Of a DNA stretch of 64,000 bases, positions 53,246 through 62,973 are shown one piece after another. A program made the position numbers and the translations under genes. The notes beneath the pieces are model-generated. The model worked only from the letters and a program-made list of their open reading frames with translations. It was not told where the DNA came from and ran no database searches. Each line of letters opens with the position of its first letter. Within the stretch, counting starts at the first letter, position 1. Source of the DNA: Aphrocallistes beatrix (Eukaryota; Porifera; Hexactinellida; Sceptrulophora; Aphrocallistidae); NCBI GenBank assembly GCA_963281255.1, contig OY725493.1:2821857-2885856 (forward strand), given 5' to 3'.

Positions 53246-54193
53246 CACCATTGATGAAGATCCACTAGTTAATCTGTATTTATCTCCAGCTAAATTTGTG
53301 AGTATTAATTCAGTTAGGTTTATTGATGAGGCATTAATAATTTCATTGAAAGTTAAGTGCATTAAGCCCATATTTAGATCAAAACTATATTCACTAAGTA
53401 CAGGTGATTTCATATCAGAAACGTATGAAGAAACATTTAAGGGAGAAAAGATAGGGATAGAGAGTACGTGATTTAAACTTGTATCTGAAATAAGAGATTC
53501 ACTAATGCTACAAAATGTATTGAATTGTGAAGTTGCGAATTGTGTATTCAGTTTAATTCCATTGAGATCAGAATCTGACAGTTCAACGCTAATTATCCTG
53601 GAGTAGAGTGAGTTTTCTGTAAAGGCACCCGTTAGTGAAAATATGTCTGTTACATCGGATGGTGAGGTAGGTAGTAAAAACAGCTGAGAAATATCTAAGT
53701 TACTCACGTAAACTATTTCGCTGAAAGTGAGATTAAGTATTTCAGTATTTAAATCTAGACTAAACTCAACCATTTCAGGAGGGATGATATCAGGAAAAAC
53801 CTCTGTGACCGGAATTGCTTCAATAGGAGGAATTGCAATTATATTTAGAGAATAGATATCATCAATAGTAGCAGCTGTTAATGAAAGGAATGTATTGTTA
53901 GAAGTCGTAGCTAGGAGGGATCTAGATTTTAACTCATTCATATCAGTAAAACTGATGGTTAAATTAATATAGTAACCAGGAGGTGACTTGGAAGACCCAT
54001 TAGTGAGAGTGAATGAATTCATTGAGCTGAGCCCTAGGCTATCAACTTGTGAATTTTGAAAAGTAATTTTCGTAGGATCCAGAGTGCTAGAATTGACAAC
54101 ATCGTTAAATGTAAGAAATAAAATTTCTTTACTCAGGTCTAATGAAAATGAGTTAAGAGAAGGGCCAATAAAATCATTGATAAAATCTATAAC
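53246..54193 (-). CDS. Giant repeat-domain protein, exon E (most 5' in window)
   Basis: A 316-codon open exon, phase 0 at both ends. The acceptor is TTTATTCTTTTAG, upstream of GTTATAGAT (at 54193). The donor is GTG then GTAAGT (exon end 53246). It encodes repeats 1 and 2 and the first half of repeat 3: NSFSLDLSKEILFLTFNDVV, PPEMVEFSLDLNTEILNLTF, DSDLNGIKLNTQFATSQFNT and LTELILTNLAGDKYRLTSG. The start of the exon corresponds to the start of a repeat, as at exons C and A. No signal peptide is present, so more exons must lie upstream, but none is recognisable up to 64000. The gene therefore extends beyond the window on at least one and probably both sides. Confidence 0.85.
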
Positions 54194-54589
54194 CTAAAAG
54201 AATAAATAAAGCAGGTAGTAAAATAAGATAAATTCAGGACAAATGGCGCTGCATACAATCGACAATTATAGCTTTAATTTAGTAAACACAAGTATGGGAT
54301 GGGAGTGTACTTCCAACTCCTTGTGATAATAGTATACTACGTATATAAGTGAAAGGCTATTGATTGAGTCACTGTACTGCCGAATAAGTCTGCGATGCGA
54401 AGTCAGAACGGATTTGGGATGAATGCGGCTGATATATTGTTATTGTAAGAGAGATAAAACAAAATTTGTGATGAGCATAACATGTTCAGTATGCATATCT
54501 ATACAAATTATGCTAACGTCATCATGATAAAGTAATGATGAGTCATAAGTACTGTGCCGTTATCTGTAGATGTTAGTGGAAATAGAATA

Positions 54590-55545
54590 TTTTCGATTTG
54601 CCCATTGTATAGCTCAGGGGATCAGTTTTCGATTTGCATAAAGGGTTGCCGTGATTGGATAATTATTGTGATTGCTACATCCGATCCATATACATTGATT
54701 TAGATGACTGTCAAAAAAATTGGAATCTCCTCATTGAAAATGGCTTTAAAATGTATTGGGTGGGTTTTTTTTTGAATTCGTGGAATAAGATCATTAAGGT
54801 CAAATAATTAAGAACCTACGTGTGAGGAAGTAGACGAGAGGTATTCAGGACAATAACATGTGATAAAAAGTAATTATGCCACTTATACACTGCCTGAACA
54901 AAAGTATTCGTACACCCCATAATTCCCCATACAAATAGTTATAATACTGATTTATTTAGCGAGTCAAGGTATTTAATTGGTAAGAGATACACTTAATTTG
55001 ACTTCAAATTCGAATTCTCCACATTCAAATTACCCACTTTATAAGTTTTCAACTTAATTACTCTTCTTCAAGATTAAGTATTTTCAGCATTTGCTTTCCT
55101 ATGCCACATGTCGCGAGTGATCACCATTGTATATGATGGCATTGGTGGTATGAGGTGGCGCAGTTTGAAAAATTTTAACCTTGTGGGAGTGTAAACAAGT
55201 TGAAAGATTAAAAAGTAAGTAATTCGAATATGGAGAATTCGAATTTGAAGTTAAATTAAGCGTATCTCTTACCAATTAAATACCTTGATTCGCTAAATAA
55301 ATCAGTATTATAACTATTTGTATGGGGAATTATGGGGTGTACGAATACTTTTGTTCAGGCAGTGTAGTGGATTTTTCCAATTTTCGCCCTAAAGAAGGAA
55401 CAAAAATAGCAATATCTTGAACTGATTCACGTAAAGGAACCACAGTAATTGTCTTTTCACAGCAGCACTACATGCAAATCGAAAGCTGATCCCCTGAGCT
55501 TTACAATGGACTAATCGAAAATATTATATTTCCACTAACTTTTGA
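54590..55545. repeat. Third copy of the 3172-3950 repeat family, split by a MITE
   Basis: ATAATTATTGTGATTGCTAC (54660) and, beyond the MITE, AACCACAGTAATTGTCTTTT (55438) are the mirrored inner arms. TTTTCGATTTGCCCATTGTA on the left is mirrored by TACAATGGACTAATCGAAAA on the right. The MITE at 54888 is inserted at CCACT-TA-GTGG in the centre. Confidence 0.55.
54888..55364. mobile_element. MITE, CACTGCCTGAAC family, copy 3
   Basis: The ends CACTGCCTGAACAAAAGTAT and ATACTTTTGTTCAGGCAGTG are perfect inverted repeats with TA on both sides (54886-54887, 55365-55366). At 477 bp it has the same length as copy 1 at 27779-28255 and looks almost identical to it, but in the opposite orientation. Confidence 0.85.
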
Positions 55546-55606
55546 ATACAGATAACAGCTCAATCCTTATGAAATGACAGTTTGGAAATAACATCGAATA
55601 CATATA

Positions 55607-55790
55607 CAGTCAGGGTCGCTTATTGTGAACCACCAGGGGACCAAAAAATCTGTTCATAATAGAGATACTTCATATTAGGCGAACTTGATTCAATACAAAT
55701 CCAATCTAAAAATGAAATTGGGACCAGGAGATTAGTTCATAATAAACGAATGTTCATATTAAGCGGGTTCATAATAAGCGACCCTGACTG
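55607..55790. mobile_element. MITE, CAGTCAGGGTCGCTTA, TA duplication
   Basis: The ends CAGTCAGGGTCGCTTATTGT and AATAAGCGACCCTGACTG are inverted and flanked by TA. A lone right end of the same family (AATAAGCGACCCTGACTG) is at about 33741-33758. Confidence 0.8.
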
Positions 55791-55937
55791 TATAGAAAAT
55801 GATGACACGACAACATTTTTAACCGGAAATAACTAATTTGGTCAATACCCGATTGGTTTGAGAATGAATTAGGTGTAGGTGAGATCATACTCAACAAATC
55901 CGATGGTGGCTAACTAAGCCATCAGAAATATTCAAAA

Positions 55938-56880
55938 CAAGCGCGCTTCGCTTGCCAGTGCTGTGCGGCTGGCGAACATTTTGTGTCCACCGGAGGCGAA
56001 ATGCGGGCGCCTTGGGTCACATTGATTAATTATAAGGGAGACAAGATCTCTAAATACGTCTGTCGTACTATTATACAGGGTGGGGAATAAGTTATGCCAC
56101 AAGCTTCATTAGGTATAAAATTTATTATACTCAAACGATCTTAGTTATTATGGTCCTTAGAGATTGTAATTCGAATATCCTCAATGATTTTAAAATATTT
56201 TTCGATTCTATGACTTAGAAATGTGTTTTGTATGATGAGTTTTGAGAAAAAAAAAATGTCCTGGTCCGCAGCGAAAATCGTGAATCAGGGCCCACTGCTT
56301 TTCAAGTTATCTTCCCAGAGTCTTCAAATTCTAGGAAAAATTAGCTCACACATTTTCCTCGAACACTCTAAATTTGTAGAGATATAAGATGTTCAGATCA
56401 GTGCATTTTGAAGACCAATTGGATCAGATTTCTTTGTGATGTGAAAAAAAGTGCCATTTTGGGGAATTTTGCAAAATGTACCTAATTTGAACTGCGACTG
56501 AATAACTTTTTCTCGTTTCTGATAACGAATTCAGTGGATTTATGAAATATTTCTATGGCGAATGAAAGCTACCAGGTGCTAAACCGTCATGGGACATCGA
56601 TTATGAAGACATTTTTTACAGAAGCAGTGTGCCCTGATTCACGATTTTCACTGCGGACCAGGACACATTTTTTTTCTCAAAACTCACCATACAAAACACA
56701 TTTCTAAGTCATAGAATCGAAAAATCTTTTAAAATCATTGAAAATATTCGAATTACAATCTCTAAGGACCATAATAACTAAGATTGTTTGAGTATAATAA
56801 ATTTTATACCTAATGAAGCTTGTGGCAGAACTTATTCCCCACCCTGTAATCGATATCGCACGAAAAATCACCAAATCAAT
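55938..56880 (-). mobile_element. HelA copy interrupted by a 771-bp fold-back MITE
   Basis: Starts CAAGCGCGCTTCGCTTGCCA. The body runs to GTCTGTCGTACTATTA at 56073, is interrupted at TA, and resumes ATCGATATCGCACGAAAAAT at 56849. It is truncated at about 56880. Confidence 0.75.
56076..56846. mobile_element. Fold-back MITE, CAGGGTGGGGAATAAG ends, TA duplication
   Basis: The ends CAGGGTGGGGAATAAGTTAT and AACTTATTCCCCACCCTG are inverted. TA at 56074-56075 and 56847-56848 is the duplicated target, confirmed by uninterrupted HelA copies that read TTATAATCGATATCGC. The two arms of about 380 bases are mirrored over most of their length. Confidence 0.9.
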
Positions 56881-57235
56881 AAGTGAACCTAAATACCTAA
56901 TACAGTACTATTTACAAAAATGAACTATTGTTGCTTGATAAGAACTGCTGATATCGATATTTGAGCCTATAAGGTTCAAAATATTTGTGGCGGGCAAGCC
57001 CGCAAGACCCCATATGGTTGCTCGCTACGATCGGTCTGATCCACCAAGAATGGCCGTACCACTTTTCATGAGCTTGCTACGGCCCTGTCATTACCGAAGC
57101 AATGTAATTGAGAGTAAAATGCAACTGACTAGAGCGAGGTTAGAACCCGCGACCTAAGTCTTGGCATTCAAACGCCTTAACTACGGCACCACCCAAGCAG
57201 GATTCTGTGCCTGGCAGTTTCTTCAATCATTTCGT

Positions 57236-57240
<5 letters not shown>
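56881..57240. other. No gene recognised
   Basis: Unique sequence with GTTAGAACCCGCGACCTAAG (57137), which by itself resembles a tRNA or SINE B-box-like stretch but has no tRNA fold around it. It ends in a HelA-like CTGGCAGTTTCTTCAATCAT and a long (TA)n tract. Confidence 0.35.
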
Positions 57241-57282
<42 letters not shown>

Positions 57283-57291
57283 GTATATATA

Positions 57292-58189
57292 CAGTCGACT
57301 CCGCTTAATAGGGTCACTGTTTAATCGGGTCAACCGCTTAATCGGGACACTTTTGGCAGGACCGGAATATAGGGTTGCCAGACGTCCGGGTTTGACCCGG
57401 ACGGCGGGTTTCGAGTCATTTGTCATTGGAGTGCGGGTTTCGAGTCATTTGTCCGGAGTCCGGGAATGGGATGAATTTGTCCGGGTTTGGAGAATTTTGA
57501 GTCCTGTCCGACTACTCACTACTCAGGACTGTCAATATATTCTATCCGTATCTAAGTTATTTAGTTAGCTATTGCTCTGCTGCAAACGTGTCACTCTCTA
57601 ATATTTGAAGAAAGAGTGCAAGTTTGTGAAATTTGGATTATTACTGATTTGTAATGCTACCAAAGTGTACGTATACTACTGAGTACTGACCCTAACTGCC
57701 TAACATGTTTCGTAATGAGTATACTTGGAATCTTCTTTTTGTTTCTGTGTTCAATGGCTTCAACGATGAATTATGATATGTAGATATGTAGTCACGTGGG
57801 TCAAGGGTCATTTTATGTGTCTTTGCAGCTCTGGTTTACAGTGAATTACCTACATTCAAATTGTTATTTCAAATTTTATTCTCTGAGATTTTAGTTTACC
57901 CGCAATAACTAATAGACGAAATATAATTTATAATTTCTCTTGATTATTTATCTATTTTGTATATTTTGACGATAAGTTATTGATATAAATTTAAAATTAG
58001 ATAACATTACAATAAGCATTTTTTTAGAGAATAAATTATGTCCGGATTTGACATTTTGAAAAGCTGGCAACCCTACCGGAATAGCTCTCATACATAGAAG
58101 GTAGTACAAAACACTTTCGGTTAATAGGGTTCTCGGCTTAATCGGGGCAAAATGTCCTCTGACCGATGTGACCCTATTAAGCGGAGTAG

Positions 58190-58193
<4 letters not shown>
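57292..58193. mobile_element. MITE, GTCGACTCCGCTTAAT family, split by a hAT MITE
   Basis: Left CAGTCGACTCCGCTTAATAG and right CTATTAAGCGGAGTAGATTG are inverted and flanked by TA within (TA)n. Without the insertion at 57370-58075 it would be about the size of the 28280-28467 copy. Confidence 0.8.
57370..58075. mobile_element. hAT-type non-autonomous element with perfect 8-bp duplication
   Basis: It starts TAGGGTTGCCAGACGTCCGG and ends AAGCTGGCAACCCTA. CCGGAATA occurs on both sides (57362-57369 and 58076-58083). The intact copy at 28280-28467 has a single CCGGAATA at that place. The left interior repeats TCCGGGTTTGA-like units. There is no transposase frame in the 706 bp. Confidence 0.9.
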
Positions 58194-58226
<33 letters not shown>

Positions 58227-58227
<1 letters not shown>

Positions 58228-58868
58228 AGCGCGCTTCGCTTGCCTACGCTGCGCGGCTGGCGGACACTGTGTTCGCCGGATGCGCCCTTTGGGCGCCTGG
58301 GCTCACATTGATGAATTATAAGGTAGATAACATCTCGAAATACGTCTGTCCTACTGTTATAATCGATATCGCATCATTTTTTGATGATGGTTATATATGT
58401 GAGTAGAGTATCTTTTAAGGAATAAAAAAATATTTTTGGAATAAAAAATTCTGTTAAAATTTTCGATACTTGTACTATAGTTAGAGTTTCCTGTCGCCTT
58501 TCCCCATTGAGTTTCCTGTTTTTCCAATATTTTCACGAATTCTGAATTTATAAAAAATATATTTCCGAACAAAAAAATTCTAGATTAATAAAAAAATGTG
58601 CTTAAAAGATACCCTGTATGTGAGGTATATTAATATACACATTCTATTAAAATTTCAGTCTTCTATCACTTAAAATGGCTGAGTTATGGTCGAAAAACTG
58701 AAATTTCTAATTATAAAAAAGGTGACAATGACGTCATAATTCCATGATGAGTCGACATTTTGGTCTGAACTCAGAACTTACTGGAGCCATAGCCAAAAGA
58801 CTCCCACATGCCAAAAATCAGCTTTCTGGGCCTGACAGTTTCTTCAATCAATTCGTTACATATATATA
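58227..58868 (-). mobile_element. HelA copy with a small MITE inside
   Basis: Starts CAAGCGCGCTTCGCTTGCCT after (TA)n. The body is deleted between ATCGATATCGCA and TCATTTTTTGATGATGG, and is interrupted at 58406-58616. It resumes through GACAATGACGTCATAATTCC to CAATTCGTTAC. Confidence 0.7.
58406..58616. mobile_element. MITE, GGGTATCTTTTAAG ends, TA duplication
   Basis: Left GAGTATCTTTTAAGGAATAA and right TGTGCTTAAAAGATACCCTG are inverted. TA flanks both sides, and the surrounding HelA body is continuous in other copies. It is 211 bp and very AT-rich. Confidence 0.7.
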
Positions 58869-58874
58869 TATATA

Positions 58875-59096
58875 CAGTCGAACCTGCTATAACGGCCACT
58901 CTATATAACGGTCACCTGTCTATAGCGGTCACCAATGAAATTACTTCAAGTAAGGGATTTCTAAAAACTTGATATTTATTGCACTACGTTGATACCTTTT
59001 AGCGATAAAGACAATCACCTGTATATAACAGCCACCTGTGTATAACGGTCAATTTTGTCTAGTCCATTGGGTGGCCGTTATATACAGGTTTCACTG
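58875..59096. mobile_element. MITE, CAGTNGAACCTG family, copy 2
   Basis: The ends CAGTCGAACCTGCTATAACG and GTTATATACAGGTTTCACTG are inverted, in a TA tract. It is shorter than the 9921-10355 copy, with fewer GGCCGTTATA units. Confidence 0.8.
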
Positions 59097-59130
59097 TATA
59101 TAGTATATATATATATATATATATATATAC

Positions 59131-59580
59131 ACTGCCCTACCAAAAGTATTCGTACACCCCAATAACTCCCATACAAATTGTATCAATGGTATCTATTTTT
59201 GGAGTCAATAGTAATAAATCAGTAACAGTTTAACTAAATTTGGCTTAAAATTCATATTCTACACACTCGATTTACTCATTTTATAGTCTTTCAACTCGAT
59301 TACTCTATTTAAAAGTTAAATATTTTTAACCCGTGACACCTAGTGCCACTAACACCATCATATATAGTGGCATTAATTTATGGTATGTGGCACAATTAAG
59401 TAAATGTTCAAATATTTATGTTTGAAGGAGAGTAATTAAGCAACACAAAATTTGAATATTGTCGAGCACTGGGTCACTATCCACCTTTGAAGTAAATTTT
59501 TCCAGTTACCGTAGACATTGGTTAATTTTATCGGATTTGAGGTGTCACTGTCGATGACATTCCATACTAATTGTATTGGA
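59131..59580. mobile_element. Truncated MITE related to the CACTGCCTGAAC family
   Basis: CACTGCCCTACCAAAAGTAT is the left end, and the interior follows the family loosely (CATATATAGTGGCATTAATT). The right end is missing; it stops near CCATACTAATTGTATTGGA. Confidence 0.55.
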
Positions 59581-59614
59581 TATCCTTACTATTAAAACTC
59601 GACTAATGTGTATA

Positions 59615-60868
59615 TCCTTACTATTTAAACTCGATTAACCCGAGCACGTCCAGGAATGTTGAATTGAAAGTGAAAGTTAATTGAAAATAAACTGAAAATG
59701 AAACTGAAAGCTGGGTCATTTCTATTTATACCTTTGACCCCAAGTAATCCTCGGGTTAATGTGTATGTGTGTGTGTGTATGTATATACAGGGTGGCCCAT
59801 AAGTTCTGTCCCAAGCTTCATTAGGTATAAAATTTTCATACTCAAACAGTCTTAGTTATTATGGTCTTTAGAGATTGTAATTCGAATACTTTCAACGATT
59901 TAAAAATATTTTTCGAGTCTGAGACCTAGAACTGTGTTTTATGTGGTGAGTTTGGTGAATAAAAAATGTGTCCTGGCTCGCAGCGAAAATCGCAAATCAG
60001 GTCCCGCTGCTTCTGTATAAATTGTCTACATAATCGATGTTCCATGACGATTTAACACCAGATACCTTTCATTCTCCATAGAAATATTTCACGAATCCAC
60101 TGAATTCATTTTCAGACATAAGAAAAAGTTATTCATTCGCAGTTCAAATTAGGTATATTTTGCAAAATTCCCTAAATGGCACTTTTTTTCACATCACAAA
60201 AAAATCTGATCCAATTTGTCTTCAAAATGCACTGATCTGAACATCGTATATTTCTACAAATTTAGAGTGTTCGAGGAAAATGTGAGAGCTATTTTTTCCG
60301 AGAATTTGAAGACTCTAGAAAGATAGTTCGAAAAGCAGTGGCCTCTGATTCGCGATTTTCGCTGCGAGCCAGGACACATTTTTTATTCACCAAACTCACC
60401 GTACAAAACACAGTTCTAGGTCTCAGATTCGAAAAATCTTTTTAAATCGTTGAAAGTATTCGAATTACAATCTCTAAAGACAATAATAACTAATATTGTT
60501 TGAGTATAAGAAATTTTATACCTAATAAAGCTTGGGACAGAACTTATGGGCCACCCTGTATACAGTATATATATATCTGTAACGAATTGATTGAAGAAAC
60601 TGTCAGGCGGAGAAAGCTGATTTTTGGCATGTGAGAGTCTTTTGGCTATGGCTCCACTAAGTTCTGACCTCAGACGAAAATGTCGACTCATCATGGAATT
60701 ATGACGTTATTGTCACCTTTTTTATAATTAGAAATTTCAGTTTTTCGACTATAACTCAGCCATTTTAGGTGATAGAAGGCTGAGATTTTAATAGAATGTG
60801 TATATTAATATACCTCACATATGATGCAACTACTATCATCAAAAAATGATGACTCATCACTTTGCCAG
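59615..60868 (+). mobile_element. HelA copy carrying two insertions
   Basis: Begins TCCTTACTATTTAAACTCGA. A second terminal block (TCCTTACTATTAAAACTCG) lies just before, at 59583. After the AT tract, GTAACGAATTGATTGAAGAA (60579) leads into the body, which is truncated at ATGACTCATCACTTTG. A GAAAGTGAA element (59640-59758) and a fold-back MITE (59788-60558) occupy the region between terminal block and body. Confidence 0.65.
59788..60558. mobile_element. Fold-back MITE, sister of 56076-56846
   Basis: The ends CAGGGTGGCCCATAAGTTCT and AGAACTTATGGGCCACCCTG are perfect inverted repeats in a TA tract. It is 771 bp, exactly the length of the 56076 copy, and shares AGAGATTGTAATTCGAATA and TCGCTGCGAGCCAGGACACA. 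The terminal 20 bases differ between the two. Confidence 0.85.
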
Positions 60869-61542
60869 TAATTTAATGACGCGCAGTTTTATCAAATCCT
60901 CTCGTCAAAGTTTGTTTAAATTAAAGCTTGAAACATTATTTTGTCTAACTTAACCATATTGTAAATCTTGACAATTAATATTATTGGATTACATTTCATT
61001 AAAATTGTATTATTGTAAATATAGTCAGGTCAATATGATGTATGACCCCAAAATAATTGCAAGAAATTGTTTTATTGCATTTTTCCGTAGTATCATGTCT
61101 TAAGAGTGACATACTAAAAGTTTACCGAAATCGGACTATCCGAAAGTGGATTGGTACGACACCGTCGTTGACCCCGGACTATACAAATCGCCGGTTTTGA
61201 AAACGGATATTTAAACTTTCAAATGATTGCAGATCATTCTTATTGTCATATTCGTGCTCAGCATCAAATTTCCGACAATTTGATATATATACTGACTATA
61301 TTTTGGGCAAATATTTTCTGATCCTCCCTAGCAACGGCCTGGAATGTGAAAATTCCGATATCCAAATTTGGTAGAAACCATATCGAGTGACCCCTTGTTT
61401 TTCTCGGCTATGCTTGCTGAGTACGAATTTCTTAATATAAATAGTCTAAATGTTAGTTTTAAAATATTATTACTTGCGGCTGGTGGCATAAATGTATTAT
61501 TAATGGAAACAAACAAATAAAATTTAAAATTTGATTTCCATC

Positions 61543-61890
61543 TCAACTGGGTCTTGGATTGCTGCAGAAAACACTAGCACAGCTTTGTAAGACGGAATCC
61601 TCTTTCATCAACCAGTGTAGAGCAGACTTCTCACACCGAGCGAATGCGTGTAGAAAAGGCAGGCTGTCATAGATGTCGTTCTCAAACGCCTGATATATAA
61701 CCTTTATGTCATACAATACGGTTGGTTTCCCTTTATCCGAGTAGAAGTATATCTTTGTACTGTTGTTAATTTCGTGATACCTGAAAGACAGCCACTTACA
61801 GCCTCTGCCACGAAATTTCACTCTCTGAGGAGCTCCTTTCAGGTGATGTTGTGGAAGGGCATGACTGATGATATGGAGGTCACGAATGGG
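61543..61890 (-). pseudogene. Orphan family fragment with the HAF.RC motif
   Basis: A minus-strand frame of about 110 codons (KFRGRGCKWLSFRYHEINNS, KPTVLYDIKVIYQAFENDIY, SLPFLHAFARCEKSALHWL). The block L-P-x-x-H-A-F-x-R/G-C aligns by eye with ALPGIHYFTRCD in element 1 and is, from memory, the signature of the repeat-associated orphan family. The usual Asp after Cys is Glu here. It is truncated at both sides and oriented opposite to the Cys-cluster fragment that should follow it. Confidence 0.45.
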
Positions 61891-61925
61891 GATGGGACTG
61901 TCAAGATAACAGCCTAATCCCAGTC

Positions 61926-62110
61926 ATGATGGACGCTAACCCTGCATCCGAAGCACTACTGAAAATGATTTATTGTAACTGTTCTACTGGATGTAGTAGT
62001 CTCAGATATAGCTGCAGGAAACAAGGACTAAACTACTCTCAAGCATGCGGACAATGCCAAGAGAACAACTGCGACAATGTGAGCGAAAGAATTGCATCAG
62101 ATGATGAAAC
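61926..62110 (+). pseudogene. Orphan family C-terminal Cys-rich fragment
   Basis: A plus-strand frame reading ANPASEALLKMIYCNCSTGC, then SSLRYSCRKQGLNYSQACGQ and CQENNCDN. The spacing C-x-C-x3-C...C-R-K-x-G-L...A-C-G-x-C...C-x-N matches the C-terminal cluster of the same family (compare FLSCKCTSVCK in element 1). Two positions usually Cys are Tyr (RYSC, NYSQ). The frame ends in an acidic DDETEDKTE tail and runs into the MITE at 62150. Confidence 0.5.
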
Positions 62111-62149
62111 GGAAGATAAAACTGAAATACGAGCATATCTATCAATCTA

Positions 62150-62356
62150 CAGTCAACTCCGCTTAAGAGGACTACAGGTTAATCGGGCCGACAGCTTAAT
62201 CAGACCACTTTTGTTAGGACCGGATTATTTATCACACATACCTAGAAGCTAATGGAAAATATAGACACGTATATCTATATATTTGAATAGGATTCTCTGC
62301 TTAATCGGACCAAAATGTCCTCTCACAGATGTGATCCTATTAAGCGGAGTCGAGTG
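62150..62356. mobile_element. MITE, GTCGACTCCGCTTAAT family, copy 3
   Basis: Left CAGTCAACTCCGCTTAAGAG and right CTATTAAGCGGAGTCGAGTG are inverted, flanked by TA. It is inserted just after the Cys-rich fragment in element 2. Confidence 0.75.
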
Positions 62357-62973
62357 TATTTAACAATCTATCCCATCTAATTTTCCATTTTTAAATTTCA
62401 TAGGTGTTAAAAGAGTCAAAGTTATGAGTTTTTTCCCATTAAAAATACACTTATGCCACTAGTCGTAAGTAATAATATTTTAAAACTAACATTTAGACTA
62501 TTTATATTAAGAAATTCGTACTCAGCAAGCATAGCCGAGAAAAACAAGGGGTCACTCGATATGGTTTCTACCAAATTTGGATATCGGAATTTTCACATTC
62601 CAGGCCGTTGCTAGGGAGGATCAGAAAATATTTGCCCAAAATATAGTCAATATATATATCAAATTGTAGGAAATTTGATGCTGAGCACGAATATGACAAT
62701 AAAAATGATCTGCAATCATTTGAAAGTTTAAATATCCGTTTTCAAAACCGGCGATTTGTATAGTCCGGGGTCAACGACGGTGTCGTACCAATCCACTTTC
62801 GGATAGTCCGATTTCGGTAAACTTTTAGTATGTCACTCTTAAGACATGATACTACGGAAAAATGCAATAAAACAATTTCTTGCAATTATTTTGGGGTTAG
62901 GATAATTTGCTTCCTATTTTGACCCGACTAATAGAAAATAATATCTAAATTAATTATAACATTTTGAATTTAG

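Larger units (their letters stand above)
61045..62897. mobile_element. Long-TIR element 2, carries fragments of the orphan HAF/CXC family
   Basis: The 430-base arms (61045-61475 and 62467-62897) look almost identical in reverse complement: CCCCAAAATAATTGCAAGAA outermost, GGTACGACACCGTCGTTGAC, CTAGCAACGGCCTGGAATGT, ATATCGAGTGACCCCTTGTT, and GTACGAATTTCTTAATATAA innermost. I see no convincing target duplication. The 990-base interior holds two coding fragments in opposite orientation and a MITE. The arms share three boxes in the same order with the fold-back at 25040-25440 and more loosely with element 1. Confidence 0.65.

Noticed and set aside
57120..57160. Possible tRNA or SINE B box (GTTAGAACCCGCGACC)
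   Set aside because: No A box, acceptor stem or cloverleaf can be drawn around it, and no dispersed copies are seen in the window.
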